Assembly: GCA_900548815.1 (NCBI GenBank)
Contig: URLR01000022.1
Span: 1 to 29,688, forward strand
Reading direction: 5' to 3'
Source of the DNA: an uncultured Collinsella sp.
GTDB lineage: Bacteria > Actinomycetota > Coriobacteriia > Coriobacteriales > Coriobacteriaceae
Length of the DNA stretch: 29,688 nucleotides
Part shown: piece after piece, positions 15,017-22,210 of the stretch
Numbering within the stretch: position 1 is the first letter of the stretch
Layout: each line of letters opens with the position of its first letter
The notes under the pieces: generated by a model
Seen by the model: only the letters and a program-made list of their open reading frames with translations
Databases searched by the model: none
Told to the model about the DNA's origin: nothing
Made by a program: the position numbers and the translations under genes

Positions 15017-16327
15017 TTACTCGTCCAGCGCGGCGAAAGCCTGCTTCAGATCCCAAATGATATCCTCGGCGTTCTCGGTACCGATGGAAAGACGGATCGT
15101 GGAGGACGTGATGTTCTGCTCGGCGAGCTCCTCGGCAGAGAGCTGGGAGTGCGTGGTGGTAGCCGGGTGCACGACGAGCGACTTGACGTCGGCCACGTTG
15201 GCGAGCAGCGAGAACACCTGTAGATGATCAATGAACTTCCAGGCGGCCTCCTGGCCACCCTTAATCTCAAAGGTAAAGATCGAGGCACCGCCGTTGGGGA
15301 AATATTGCTTGTAGAGCTCATGGTCGGGGTGCTCAGGCAGGCTCGGGTGGTTCACCTTGGCAACATGGGTGTCACCGGTCAGGAACTCAACGACCTTCTT
15401 GGTGTTCTCGACATGACGGTCAACGCGCAGCGACAGAGTCTCTGTGCCCTGGAGCAGGACCCAGGCGTTGAACGGGCTGATGCAGGCACCCTCGTCACGC
15501 AGAAGGATAGCGCGGACATAGGTTGCGAAGGCGGCGGGACCGGCAGCCTCGGCAAACGAAACGCCGTGGTAGGAGGGGTTGGGCTCAGCGATCTGGGCGT
15601 ACTTACCGCTCGCCTTCCAGTCAAAGTTACCGCCGTCGACGATCACACCGCCCAGCGAGGTGCCGTGGCCGCCGATGAACTTGGTTGCGGAGTGGACGAC
15701 GATGTTGGCACCATGCTCCAGCGGACGGAACAGATACGGGGTGCCAAAGGTGTTGTCGACGACAACCGGCAGACCGTGCTTCTTGGCTATCTCGGAGATG
15801 GCGTCGATGTTGGGGATGTCGGAGTTGGGGTTGCCGAGCGTCTCGAGATAGATGACCGTGGTGTTGTCCTTGATGGCCCCCTCGACCTCTTCCAGGTTAT
15901 GAGCGTCGACAAACGTGGTCTCGACGCCAAACTGGGAGAGCGTATGCTCCAGCAGGTTGTAGGAGCCACCGTAGATGGTCTTCTGAGCCACCACGTGGTC
16001 ACCGGCCTGGGCAAGAGCCTGCAGGGTATAGGTGATGGCAGCAGCACCGGAGGCGACGGCGAGACCTGCCACGCCACCCTCGAGTGCGGCGATACGGTCC
16101 TCGAAGACGCCCTGGGTGGAGTTGGTCAGACGGCCGTAGATGTTACCGGCGTCGGCAAGACCAAAGCGGTCGGCGGCGTGCTGGGAGTTGCGGAACACAT
16201 AGCTCGTGGTCTGGTAGATAGGCACGGCGCGGGAGTCGGATGCAGGATCGGCACTCTCCTGGCCAACGTGAAGCTGCAGGGTATCGAAACCAAAGGTGTG
16301 CTCGGGGTTGTTGATGAACTGGCTCAT
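15017..16327 (-). CDS. metY: O-acetylhomoserine sulfhydrylase
   Basis: Makes homocysteine (or methionine with methanethiol) from O-acetylhomoserine and sulfide, using pyridoxal phosphate (PLP). The 436-residue protein has the Cys/Met-metabolism PLP pattern: FDTLQLHVGQESADPASDSRAVPIYQTTSY at the start, YGRLTNSTQ, ETLGNPNSDIP, VVVDNTFGTPYLF and the PLP lysine K216 in VHSATKFIGGHG. Length and the long insertion region fit the MetY branch and not cystathionine gamma-synthase. ATG 16327 has AAGGAG upstream. A promoter, a probable leader peptide and pairing segments precede it, and a LysR regulator is divergent. Confidence 0.93.
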   Translation of the reverse strand: MSQFINNPEHTFGFDTLQLHVGQESADPASDSRAVPIYQTTSYVFRNSQHAADRFGLADAGNIYGRLTNSTQGVFEDRIAALEGGVAGLAVASGAAAITYTLQALAQAGDHVVAQKTIYGGSYNLLEHTLSQFGVETTFVDAHNLEEVEGAIKDNTTVIYLETLGNPNSDIPNIDAISEIAKKHGLPVVVDNTFGTPYLFRPLEHGANIVVHSATKFIGGHGTSLGGVIVDGGNFDWKASGKYAQIAEPNPSYHGVSFAEAAGPAAFATYVRAILLRDEGACISPFNAWVLLQGTETLSLRVDRHVENTKKVVEFLTGDTHVAKVNHPSLPEHPDHELYKQYFPNGGASIFTFEIKGGQEAAWKFIDHLQVFSLLANVADVKSLVVHPATTTHSQLSAEELAEQNITSSTIRLSIGTENAEDIIWDLKQAFAALDE

Positions 16328-16388
16328 GATGATCTCCTTGATCGAACAAAAGTAAATAAAAAGAGAGAAGTAAGTCGCTGTCTCCTGA

Positions 16389-16442
16389 TCACGCCGACGG
16401 GCGCAAACAGGAGCCCGGCATTCGTCTTGGTAAGCAATTCAT
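16389..16442 (-). CDS. Probable 17-residue leader peptide of metY
   Basis: The short frame encodes MNCLPRRMPGSCLRPSA. Its SD, GAAAGGAGG (16450-16458), ends exactly 7 bases before the ATG, stronger than that of most real genes here. It lies between the metY promoter (start near 16504) and metY (16327). It holds two Cys and two Met codons, the end-products of the pathway. Inside and after it, GCCGGGC can pair with GCCCGTCGGC while CTCCTG pairs with CAGGAG; the two pairings interleave, so they would compete or form a pseudoknot. Attenuation by Cys or Met supply is the natural reading but is inferred. Confidence 0.55.
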   Translation of the reverse strand: MNCLPRRMPGSCLRPSA

Positions 16443-16510
16443 ATGCGGGCCTCCTTTCGCATCCCGGTTCTGTGGTCGGTTTAATTACCTACCGCCTTTG
16501 TGTGTTTTGA

Positions 16511-16539
16511 ATAGTACGAGCATTGTTTCGCTCGGTCAA
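16511..16539 (-). promoter_or_regulatory. Promoter of the metY transcript
   Basis: On the minus strand, -35 TTGACC (16534-16539) and -10 TACTAT (16511-16516) are spaced by 17 bp. An inverted repeat CGAGC-N8-GCTCG lies in the spacer, and AACC-N7-GGTT (16555-16569) lies just upstream; either could be the site of the divergently encoded LysR protein. Confidence 0.7.
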
Positions 16540-16599
16540 TCACTTAAAAGCGCTAACCTGTTATCGGTTTTATAGATAGCAATCGAAAGGATGGCGTCG

Positions 16600-17502
16600 A
16601 TGACCCTTCAGCAGCTTCGTTTTCTGATTGCCGTGGCAGAGTCCGGCTCAATTAACGCCGCAGCTCAGCGCCTCTATACCGCTCAGTCCAACATCTCAAA
16701 CGCCGTCAAAAGCCTGGAACAGGAGCTCCACCTGGAGATCTTTACGCGCTCCAGCCGCGGCGTCACGCTCACCAACGACGGCACCGAGCTTTTGGGCTAT
16801 GCGCGCCAGGTCGTAGAGCAGGCCGATATGCTCGAGGCGCGCTACGAGGACGGCGGCACCCCGCAAGCCCGCCTCGCCATCTCCGCCCAGCACTACGCCT
16901 TTTCGGTCGAGGCCTTTGTCAACGTGGTCGAGCGCTGCCGCGACAGCAAGTTCGAGTTCATCATGCGCGAGACCACCACATCGCAGATCATCGATGACGT
17001 CCGCGCGTTTCGCAGCGATATCGGCATTCTGTATCTGGATGACTTTAACGCCCGTGTTCTGCAGAAGGCTTTTGCCGATGCGCGCGCGAGCTTCCATCCC
17101 CTATTCGACGCGACGGTCCACGTCTTCGTTAGCGAGCGCCACCCGCTTGCCCGCCGCCCGCAGCTGTCCCTTGCCGACCTCACACCCTATACGCGCTACA
17201 GCTTTGAACAGGGAACCTCAAACTCCTTCTATTACGCCGAGGAACCTTTTAGCTATATCCCTTGCGACCGCAACATACGAATCTCGGACCGCGGAACACT
17301 TACTAACTTACTTATCACGTCGAACGGTTACACCCTGTCGACCGGTGTCCTCTCCAATGAAATGCAATGGGGTATGGCATCGATCCCGTTAGCAGACGCC
17401 CCAACGATGCACGTAGGCTATATCATGCACGACGAGCGCAAGCCCTCTCCCCTCTTGCAGCAATACCTCGACGAGCTCAACCGCATCATCCATGCCAACT
17501 AA
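16600..17502 (+). CDS. LysR-family transcriptional regulator
   Basis: A 300-residue DNA-binding regulator. The N-terminal winged helix-turn-helix covers about residues 1-60 (MTLQQLRFLIAVAESGS, AAAQRLYTAQSNISNAVKSLEQEL, LEIFTRSSRGVTLTNDG). The effector-binding domain follows from about residue 90, with the usual DIGILYLDD and FVSERHPLA blocks. ATG 16600 gives SD spacing of 9 from GAAAGG, whereas ATG 16591 touches that SD. Divergent placement from metY across a 272-bp intergenic region suggests control of sulfur amino-acid synthesis in the manner of MetR or CysL, though effector and sites are unknown. Confidence 0.9.
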   Translation: MTLQQLRFLIAVAESGSINAAAQRLYTAQSNISNAVKSLEQELHLEIFTRSSRGVTLTNDGTELLGYARQVVEQADMLEARYEDGGTPQARLAISAQHYAFSVEAFVNVVERCRDSKFEFIMRETTTSQIIDDVRAFRSDIGILYLDDFNARVLQKAFADARASFHPLFDATVHVFVSERHPLARRPQLSLADLTPYTRYSFEQGTSNSFYYAEEPFSYIPCDRNIRISDRGTLTNLLITSNGYTLSTGVLSNEMQWGMASIPLADAPTMHVGYIMHDERKPSPLLQQYLDELNRIIHAN

Positions 17503-17601
17503 CTGTCGGAAGACGGGATAGAAATCGTAGATTGCTAGCCCCCGGCGGGCATGGCGCTACAATGGTCACTCACACGAAACGTACCCAACGAAAGGAAGCC
17601 C

Positions 17602-18087
17602 GTGAAGGTCATCATCTATACCGACGGCTCGGCCCGATCAAATCCGGGACGCGGCGGCTACGGCGCCGTGCTCAAATACACCAACCCCGCCGGCAAGACC
17701 TTCACCTCCGAGCTTTCGCGCGGTTACGCCAAGACCACCAACAACCGCATGGAGCTCATGGCGGTCATCGTGGCGCTCGAGGCACTTAACCGCCCCTGCG
17801 AGGTCGAGGTCCATTCCGATTCGCAGTACGTCGTTAACGCCTTCAACAAACACTGGATTGACGGCTGGAAAAAACGAGGCTGGAGGACCGCCAACAAGCA
17901 GCCTGTCAAGAACCGCGATCTGTGGGAGCGCCTGCTCACCGCAAAGAGCAAACACAAAGTGGAGTTCATCTGGGTTAAGGGGCATGCCGGCCACGAGCTC
18001 AATGAGCGCTGCGACGAGCTTGCCACCACGGCGGCCGACGGCAGCAACCTCGATATCGACGCCGGCTTTAACGAGAGCGACCTGTAA
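17602..18087 (+). CDS. rnhA: Ribonuclease HI
   Basis: Cleaves RNA in RNA-DNA hybrids. The 161-residue protein begins MKVIIYTDGSARSNPGRGGYG and has the four acidic catalytic residues: D8 (YTDGS), E51 (NNRMELMA), D73 (VHSDSQYV) and D138 (NERCDELA), with the basic handle KHWIDGWKKRGWRTANKQPVKN typical of the bacterial HI enzyme. GTG 17602 is used: AAAGGAAG lies upstream at 17591-17598 and it gives the canonical N-terminus. A longer ATG start at 17551 has no SD. It is the first of four rightward genes. Confidence 0.95.
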   Translation: MKVIIYTDGSARSNPGRGGYGAVLKYTNPAGKTFTSELSRGYAKTTNNRMELMAVIVALEALNRPCEVEVHSDSQYVVNAFNKHWIDGWKKRGWRTANKQPVKNRDLWERLLTAKSKHKVEFIWVKGHAGHELNERCDELATTAADGSNLDIDAGFNESDL

Positions 18088-18160
18088 CGGCGTTTTCGCA
18101 CGCTTTTGTGTCCTCCCGCGCTACACTCGTCCTGTAAGCCAAACAACGCAAGGGGGACAC

Positions 18161-19267
18161 ATGTTGCGTATCGCAACCATCGGCACATCCATGATTACCG
18201 ACGACTTTATCCAGGTCGTCAATGCCAACGACCAGGCCGTATTCGTAGGCACGCTCTCGCGCAATGCCGAGCGCGGCGCCGCCTTTACTGCCGAGCACGG
18301 CGGCGAGCGAAACTTTACGTCACTCGATGAGCTTGCGGTAGCCGCCGACGTCGACGCCGTCTATATCGGCAGCCCTAACGCACTTCACTACGAGCAGGCC
18401 CTTGCCTGCATCGCCGGTGGCAAGCACGTCATCGTCGAGAAACCCTTCTGCGCCACCGAAGCGCAGGCGCTGGAAGTCTTCCGCGCTGCCGAGGCAGCAG
18501 GTGTCGTGGCCCTCGAGGCCATGCGCCCCCTCCACGATCCCGCCTTCCACGCCATCGAGGACGCCCTGGGCGAGATCGCCCCCATCCGCCGCGCCTCATT
18601 GCGCTTTGGCAAGTATTCCTCGCGCTACAACGAGATTCTCGCGGGACGCGCCACCAATATCTTCGACTGCAATATGGCATCGGGTTCCCTCATGGATATT
18701 GGCGTCTACACCGTCGAGCCCATGGTCGAGATTTTCGGCATGCCCTCCGGCCTTACGAGCATGGCTACTCTGCTCGACCCCGCCACGCGACAGCTCACGC
18801 ACGGCCCCATCGATGGCTGCGGTTCCATCCTCGCCAGCTACGGCGGTGGCCGTATCTCCGTCGAGCTCGCGCACTCCAAAATTACGAATGACCTGCTGCC
18901 CTCGCAGATCGAAGGCGAGCACGGCACTATCCAGATCGACCATCTGTCCACGCCCCGCAACGTCCGCATCGACTATCGCGGCGACGTCGTACGCGGCTCG
19001 GCGACCGAGGCACCGCGCGAACAGGGCGACAACGGCCGCGTGCTCGACCTGCCCAAATCGAGCAACACCATGGAATACGAACTCGCAGACTTTATCACCG
19101 CCATCGGCGGCATCGATAACGTTAAGGAAGAGATTTGGGAGACCCCGGCGGGACGCCACGAGCTCGGCCACTACCGCGATGTCACGCTCGTCTCACTGCG
19201 CATCATGGATGCCGTGCGCCAGCAGGCCGGCATTACCTTCCCGGCCGACGCAGGCAAGCAGGCATAG
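18161..19267 (+). CDS. Gfo/Idh/MocA family oxidoreductase
   Basis: A 368-residue NAD(P)-dependent dehydrogenase, probably acting on a sugar derivative or dihydrodiol. MLRIATIGTSMITDDFIQVV replaces the usual GxGxxG with GTSMIT, a variation seen in part of this family. AVYIGSPNALHYEQAL and GKHVIVEKPFCATEAQA contain the EKP motif, followed by LEAMRPLHDPAF and, in the C-terminal domain, GSLMDIGVYTVEPMVEIFG. ATG 18161 has AGGGGG upstream. The acylphosphatase start follows its stop by only 2 bases, implying coupling. The longer open frame reaching back to 17858 overlaps rnhA and is not used. Confidence 0.9.
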   Translation: MLRIATIGTSMITDDFIQVVNANDQAVFVGTLSRNAERGAAFTAEHGGERNFTSLDELAVAADVDAVYIGSPNALHYEQALACIAGGKHVIVEKPFCATEAQALEVFRAAEAAGVVALEAMRPLHDPAFHAIEDALGEIAPIRRASLRFGKYSSRYNEILAGRATNIFDCNMASGSLMDIGVYTVEPMVEIFGMPSGLTSMATLLDPATRQLTHGPIDGCGSILASYGGGRISVELAHSKITNDLLPSQIEGEHGTIQIDHLSTPRNVRIDYRGDVVRGSATEAPREQGDNGRVLDLPKSSNTMEYELADFITAIGGIDNVKEEIWETPAGRHELGHYRDVTLVSLRIMDAVRQQAGITFPADAGKQA

Positions 19268-19269
19268 CG

Positions 19270-19680
19270 ATGGGCCTCTTCGATACGTTCTTCTCCAGCG
19301 TCACCGGCGGCAGTCGAGAGCCTCAAAAACCATCAAACGTCGAGCTCGAGCTGCGCCGCAGGCTTGCTGTGCTCGCAAGCGACGAGGCCACTCAAGACAC
19401 TCCCCTGCGTTATTTCCTGCGCTGGGAGGGGCAAGTCCAAGGCGTTGGTTTTCGCTTCACCAACACCAACCTCGCACAGGCACGCGCACTCACCGGCTGG
19501 GTGAGTAACAAGGAAGACGGGTCAGTCGAGATGGAGATACAGGGAGCTCCGGCAAACATCCTATCTCATCTCGAGGCGCTTCATGCCTCCTATGAGCGCA
19601 TGGGGACGCGTTTTCGCCTCATAGACGCTCAGGTCCGAGCCCCACTTGCCAATGAAGACGGTTTCACTCCTCATTATTAG
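19270..19680 (+). CDS. Acylphosphatase with N-terminal extension
   Basis: Hydrolyses acyl phosphates. The C-terminal about 90 of 136 residues are a full acylphosphatase domain: RYFLRWEGQVQGVGFRFTNT (Arg of GVGFR binds the phosphate) and ALTGWVSNKEDGSVEMEIQG (Asn of WVSN is catalytic). The first about 45 residues, MGLFDTFFSSVTGG then a polar ELELRRRLAVLAS helix, are extra compared with the usual 90-residue enzyme; the amphipathic start could touch the membrane. ATG 19270 is 2 bases after the preceding stop, with no strong SD, so translation is likely coupled. Confidence 0.85.
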   Translation: MGLFDTFFSSVTGGSREPQKPSNVELELRRRLAVLASDEATQDTPLRYFLRWEGQVQGVGFRFTNTNLAQARALTGWVSNKEDGSVEMEIQGAPANILSHLEALHASYERMGTRFRLIDAQVRAPLANEDGFTPHY

Positions 19681-19741
19681 TATTGTGTGCTAAATACGGT
19701 ATCATTTACCTACGACCGTTAATAGAAAAGAGGCGAGGCGC

Positions 19742-20122
19742 ATGGCGGTGCAAAGAAGGAATACCAGGCAGCGAAAGCTGGTTCTTGACGCCGTGCGCCA
19801 AAGCTATAACCATCCCACCGCCGACGAAATCTACAATGTCGTACGCGAACAGGATGACAAGATCAGCCGCGGCACAGTCTACCGCAACCTCAATCTCTTA
19901 GCCGACGCCGGCGAGATTCTCTCTATTAAGACGCCGGGGAGCAGCCGCTTCGATCGCACCATCGAGCCGCACGCACATATCATCTGCACCTCGTGCAGCC
20001 GCGTCATCGACGTGCCGCTCCCCTTCGATGCCCAGCTCGACGCCAGGGCATCCGAACAAATCGGATGGAGCGTCAGCTCGCACTACACCATCTTTGAGGG
20101 ACTCTGCCCCGACTGCCGGTAG
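19742..20122 (+). CDS. Fur-family repressor, PerR-like
   Basis: Metal-dependent repressor, 126 residues. The N-terminal winged helix spans about 1-60 (NTRQRKLVLDAV, HPTADEIYNVV, ISRGTVYRNLNLLADAGE). The structural zinc site is C82/C85 (CTSC) with C122/C125 (CPDC). All five positions that form the regulatory metal site of Bacillus PerR have matching residues: H24, D71, H77, H79 and D90. Asp at the last two Asp positions favours PerR (peroxide sensor using Fe oxidation) over Fur or Zur. The short upstream region has no clear Per box. ATG 19742 has a weak GAGGCGAGG SD. Confidence 0.85.
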   Translation: MAVQRRNTRQRKLVLDAVRQSYNHPTADEIYNVVREQDDKISRGTVYRNLNLLADAGEILSIKTPGSSRFDRTIEPHAHIICTSCSRVIDVPLPFDAQLDARASEQIGWSVSSHYTIFEGLCPDCR

Positions 20123-20127
20123 CCTTT

Positions 20128-20192
20128 GGGGCATGCCTGCAAATCTACTTTCCCATCCGTTACAGCAAACAGTACATTTCTAGGCATGTCCC
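20128..20192. repeat. Palindromic intergenic element, family C
   Basis: Arms of 22 bases (20128-20149 and 20171-20192) pair at 18 positions, with GGGGCATGCCT against AGGCATGTCCC, enclosing a 21-base loop. It occupies the space between two convergent genes and lacks a T-tract, so it is a weak candidate as a classical terminator. The paired ends and clean borders suggest a dispersed repeat. Confidence 0.65.
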
Positions 20193-20198
20193 GAAAAC

Positions 20199-20996
20199 CT
20201 ACTCGGCGAGCAGGCGGCGCAGTTCTTCTTCGACCGTGTGCACGTAACGGACGCGATCGTTGATACCGCGCATGGTGGGGTTGCAGCTCTCCATCAGATA
20301 GGGATGGCCCACGACGTTGAGCATGTCGCGATCGTTCTCATTGTCGCCAAATGCCATCATCTCATCGGGCGAAATCCCCAGGACACGACCGTAATCGACA
20401 AGCGCGGAGCCCTTGCCCGAACCGAAACCGATAAGGTCCGTCCATGCGGTTCCTGACGTCATCACATCGACACGGTCGCCAAAGAGGCGCTCGAAATACT
20501 CCCGGGCCGCCGGATAATCCACCTCGGGCGTCTGGAAGCCAATCTTAATGACATCCTCGTCGATGTCCTCGGGACGGTCGACCACCGCCACATCGCAGTG
20601 GACCACATAGCGCAAATGGTCGACGAACGCATCGTTGCCGCTCATGGTGTAGATGTGCCCCTCACACGAAAGGGTCATGTCGGTATGGGGATACGCAACC
20701 ACGGTATTCGCGATAACCATAGCAAGGCTACGCTCCATGGAACGCTTGACGACGGCACGCCCCTCGCTCATCACCAGGGTTCCGTTTTCGCATACATAGG
20801 CGAGCTCATCGGCCACCGGGGCAAACAGGTAGCGCAAGCTCGCATATTGACGGCCACTCGCCGGCATAAACACGATACCACGACGATGCAGCTCATCGAT
20901 AAGCTCAAAGGCCTCGGAACGCAGCTCGCGCTCCCCCGGATGCAGCAACGTGCCGTCCAAATCGCATGCAATCAGTTTGATTCCCTCAAGACCCAT
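20199..20996 (-). CDS. HAD-superfamily phosphatase, Cof type
   Basis: A 265-residue cytoplasmic phosphatase for sugar phosphates or nucleotides. Motif I is LIACDLDGTLLH (nucleophile D12, acid/base D14), motif II the Ser in MPASGRQYASL, motif III a conserved Lys in GFGSGKGSALVDYG, and motif IV MAFGDNENDRDML, all in order, with a C2-type cap between motifs II and III. ATG 20996 is supported by GGGGGAAG upstream; earlier in-frame ATGs at 21017 and 21071 lack an SD. It lies 83 bases after the UreE-like gene and may be in the same transcript. Specific substrate unknown. Confidence 0.9.
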   Translation of the reverse strand: MGLEGIKLIACDLDGTLLHPGERELRSEAFELIDELHRRGIVFMPASGRQYASLRYLFAPVADELAYVCENGTLVMSEGRAVVKRSMERSLAMVIANTVVAYPHTDMTLSCEGHIYTMSGNDAFVDHLRYVVHCDVAVVDRPEDIDEDVIKIGFQTPEVDYPAAREYFERLFGDRVDVMTSGTAWTDLIGFGSGKGSALVDYGRVLGISPDEMMAFGDNENDRDMLNVVGHPYLMESCNPTMRGINDRVRYVHTVEEELRRLLAE

Positions 20997-21024
20997 ATGC
21001 TTCCCCCAAAGCCTCATATCAACA

Positions 21025-21067
21025 GCAAGACGGACCTTGATCGGTCGCCCCTCAAAGCCCGTCTTGC
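21025..21067. other. Hairpin between the UreE-like and HAD genes
   Basis: A perfect 9-bp inverted repeat, GCAAGACGG (21025-21033) with CCGTCTTGC (21059-21067), around a 25-base loop. There is no T-tract, so it looks like an RNA-processing or stability hairpin within an operon and not a terminator. Confidence 0.4.
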
Positions 21068-21079
21068 GCATACGCGCGC

Positions 21080-21658
21080 TTAGCCGCGCGCCTTTTTTAC
21101 GATCGTAAAGTCTGGAGCCATACTCACAACGGCATCCGCCGCACTCGACGCAAAGCGCCGGTCCGAATCGAGTTCACGGGTAACCGTCGAGAGCCGAACG
21201 CCCTCGACGCCCCGGAGCATGCGGCCCAAAACAGGCTGCACCGGCGTATACATGCGCACGGTATACTCGTCCGAATCGCCTCGGAAAAGCGGCGCGTGCA
21301 TATTGCCGATCTCCCAGCACGCATGCGCGAGCGCAATCGGGTCCATGCGGTCAACTTCGACCAAATAAACCTCGGCACTGCGCAGGCGTACGACAACCAC
21401 CACGGGCACCATGCCCGAACGGTCGATGACAAGCGCATCGCCATCGGCAAGGCGATCGCCATCGGCAGCGCCCAGCCGAATATCGACCGTACGCCCCAGC
21501 TCCGTCACGCCCACAAATGTGCGGGCATCGGCCTGGTCCCAATCGAGTAGTAGCTCGTCAACTTCAAAGACACCGCCCAGCTCCCGGCGAAGCAAAAGCT
21601 CATAGGACGGATCGTTGAGATTTCCCAAGCATGTCGTCGAAACCAAGCGTTCAGGCAT
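21080..21658 (-). CDS. UreE-like protein (nickel metallochaperone family)
   Basis: Resembles the urease accessory protein UreE. The 192-residue protein has an N-terminal beta-rich part (about 1-80, GRTVDIRLGAADGDRLADGD) and the typical second domain: VEVDRMDPIALAHACWEIGNMHAPLF, then VLGRMLRGVEGVRLSTVTREL. H121, in GNMH, matches the dimer-interface metal His of UreE. The C-terminal His-rich tail of some UreE proteins is absent. No urease genes are in this window. The start follows the stop of the FKBP/SlyD gene by 3 bases, so the two are coupled. It may deliver nickel to another enzyme or have changed function. Confidence 0.65.
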   Translation of the reverse strand: MPERLVSTTCLGNLNDPSYELLLRRELGGVFEVDELLLDWDQADARTFVGVTELGRTVDIRLGAADGDRLADGDALVIDRSGMVPVVVVVRLRSAEVYLVEVDRMDPIALAHACWEIGNMHAPLFRGDSDEYTVRMYTPVQPVLGRMLRGVEGVRLSTVTRELDSDRRFASSAADAVVSMAPDFTIVKKARG

Positions 21659-21661
21659 ACT

Positions 21662-22090
21662 CTAACCCTCGACCTCAACGAGCTCGATATCAAAGTTGAG
21701 GTCCTTGCCGGCCAGCTCGTGGTTGGCGTCGAGCGTCACGGCCTCAGGCGTTACGTCGATGACCACGGCGGGGACGGGCATGCCGCTCGGCGTGGACAGG
21801 AAAAGCTTCATGCCCTTCTCGATCTGCTCGATGTTGGGAACCTGTTCGGCCGGGAAGGTAATAACCATCTCGGGGTTGTGCTCGCCGTAGGCATCGGCAG
21901 CAGGAATGTGCACGGTCTTCTTCTCGCCCACCTGCATGTCGACAACAGCGGCGTCGAAGCCCTTGATCATCTGACCGGCGCCGCAGGTGAACTCCAGCGG
22001 CTCGCCGCGATCGTAGGAGCTATCGAACTGCGTGCCGTCGTCGAGCGTGCCGCGATAATGAGTCTTGACCTTCTTGCCCTGGTTGGACAT
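21662..22090 (-). CDS. FKBP-type peptidyl-prolyl isomerase, SlyD-like
   Basis: Folding helper that isomerises Xaa-Pro bonds. The 142-residue protein shows the FKBP fold interrupted by the insert-in-flap domain of SlyD: VKTHYRGTLDDGTQFDSSYDRGEPLEF, GAGQMIKGFDAAVVDMQVGEKKTVHIPAADAYGEHNPE, then the insert and a closing NHELAGKDLNFDIELVEV strand. The His/Cys-rich nickel-binding tail of E. coli SlyD is missing, as in many Gram-positive homologues. ATG 22090 has GGAGG at 22096-22100. It is first gene of a run with the UreE-like protein. Confidence 0.92.
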   Translation of the reverse strand: MSNQGKKVKTHYRGTLDDGTQFDSSYDRGEPLEFTCGAGQMIKGFDAAVVDMQVGEKKTVHIPAADAYGEHNPEMVITFPAEQVPNIEQIEKGMKLFLSTPSGMPVPAVVIDVTPEAVTLDANHELAGKDLNFDIELVEVEG

Positions 22091-22210
22091 GGTAACCTCC
22101 GTGATAAGGGCGGCGCACAACGCGGGCCGCCGTGAACATATGGCGCTAACTATACCCTAGTCATACAATTCAATGACAGTTTGCAAAGAAACGCTGCAAC
22201 CGGAGGAACC

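Noticed and set aside
16328..16510. SAM or other known riboswitch before metY
   Set aside because: I could not find the conserved core of SAM-I, SAM-II or SAM-IV riboswitches. The visible signals are a leader peptide and competing stems.
19675..19689. Per box ahead of the PerR-like gene
   Set aside because: The best match to TTATAATNATTATAA is about 9 of 14 positions and overlaps the previous stop codon, too weak to call.
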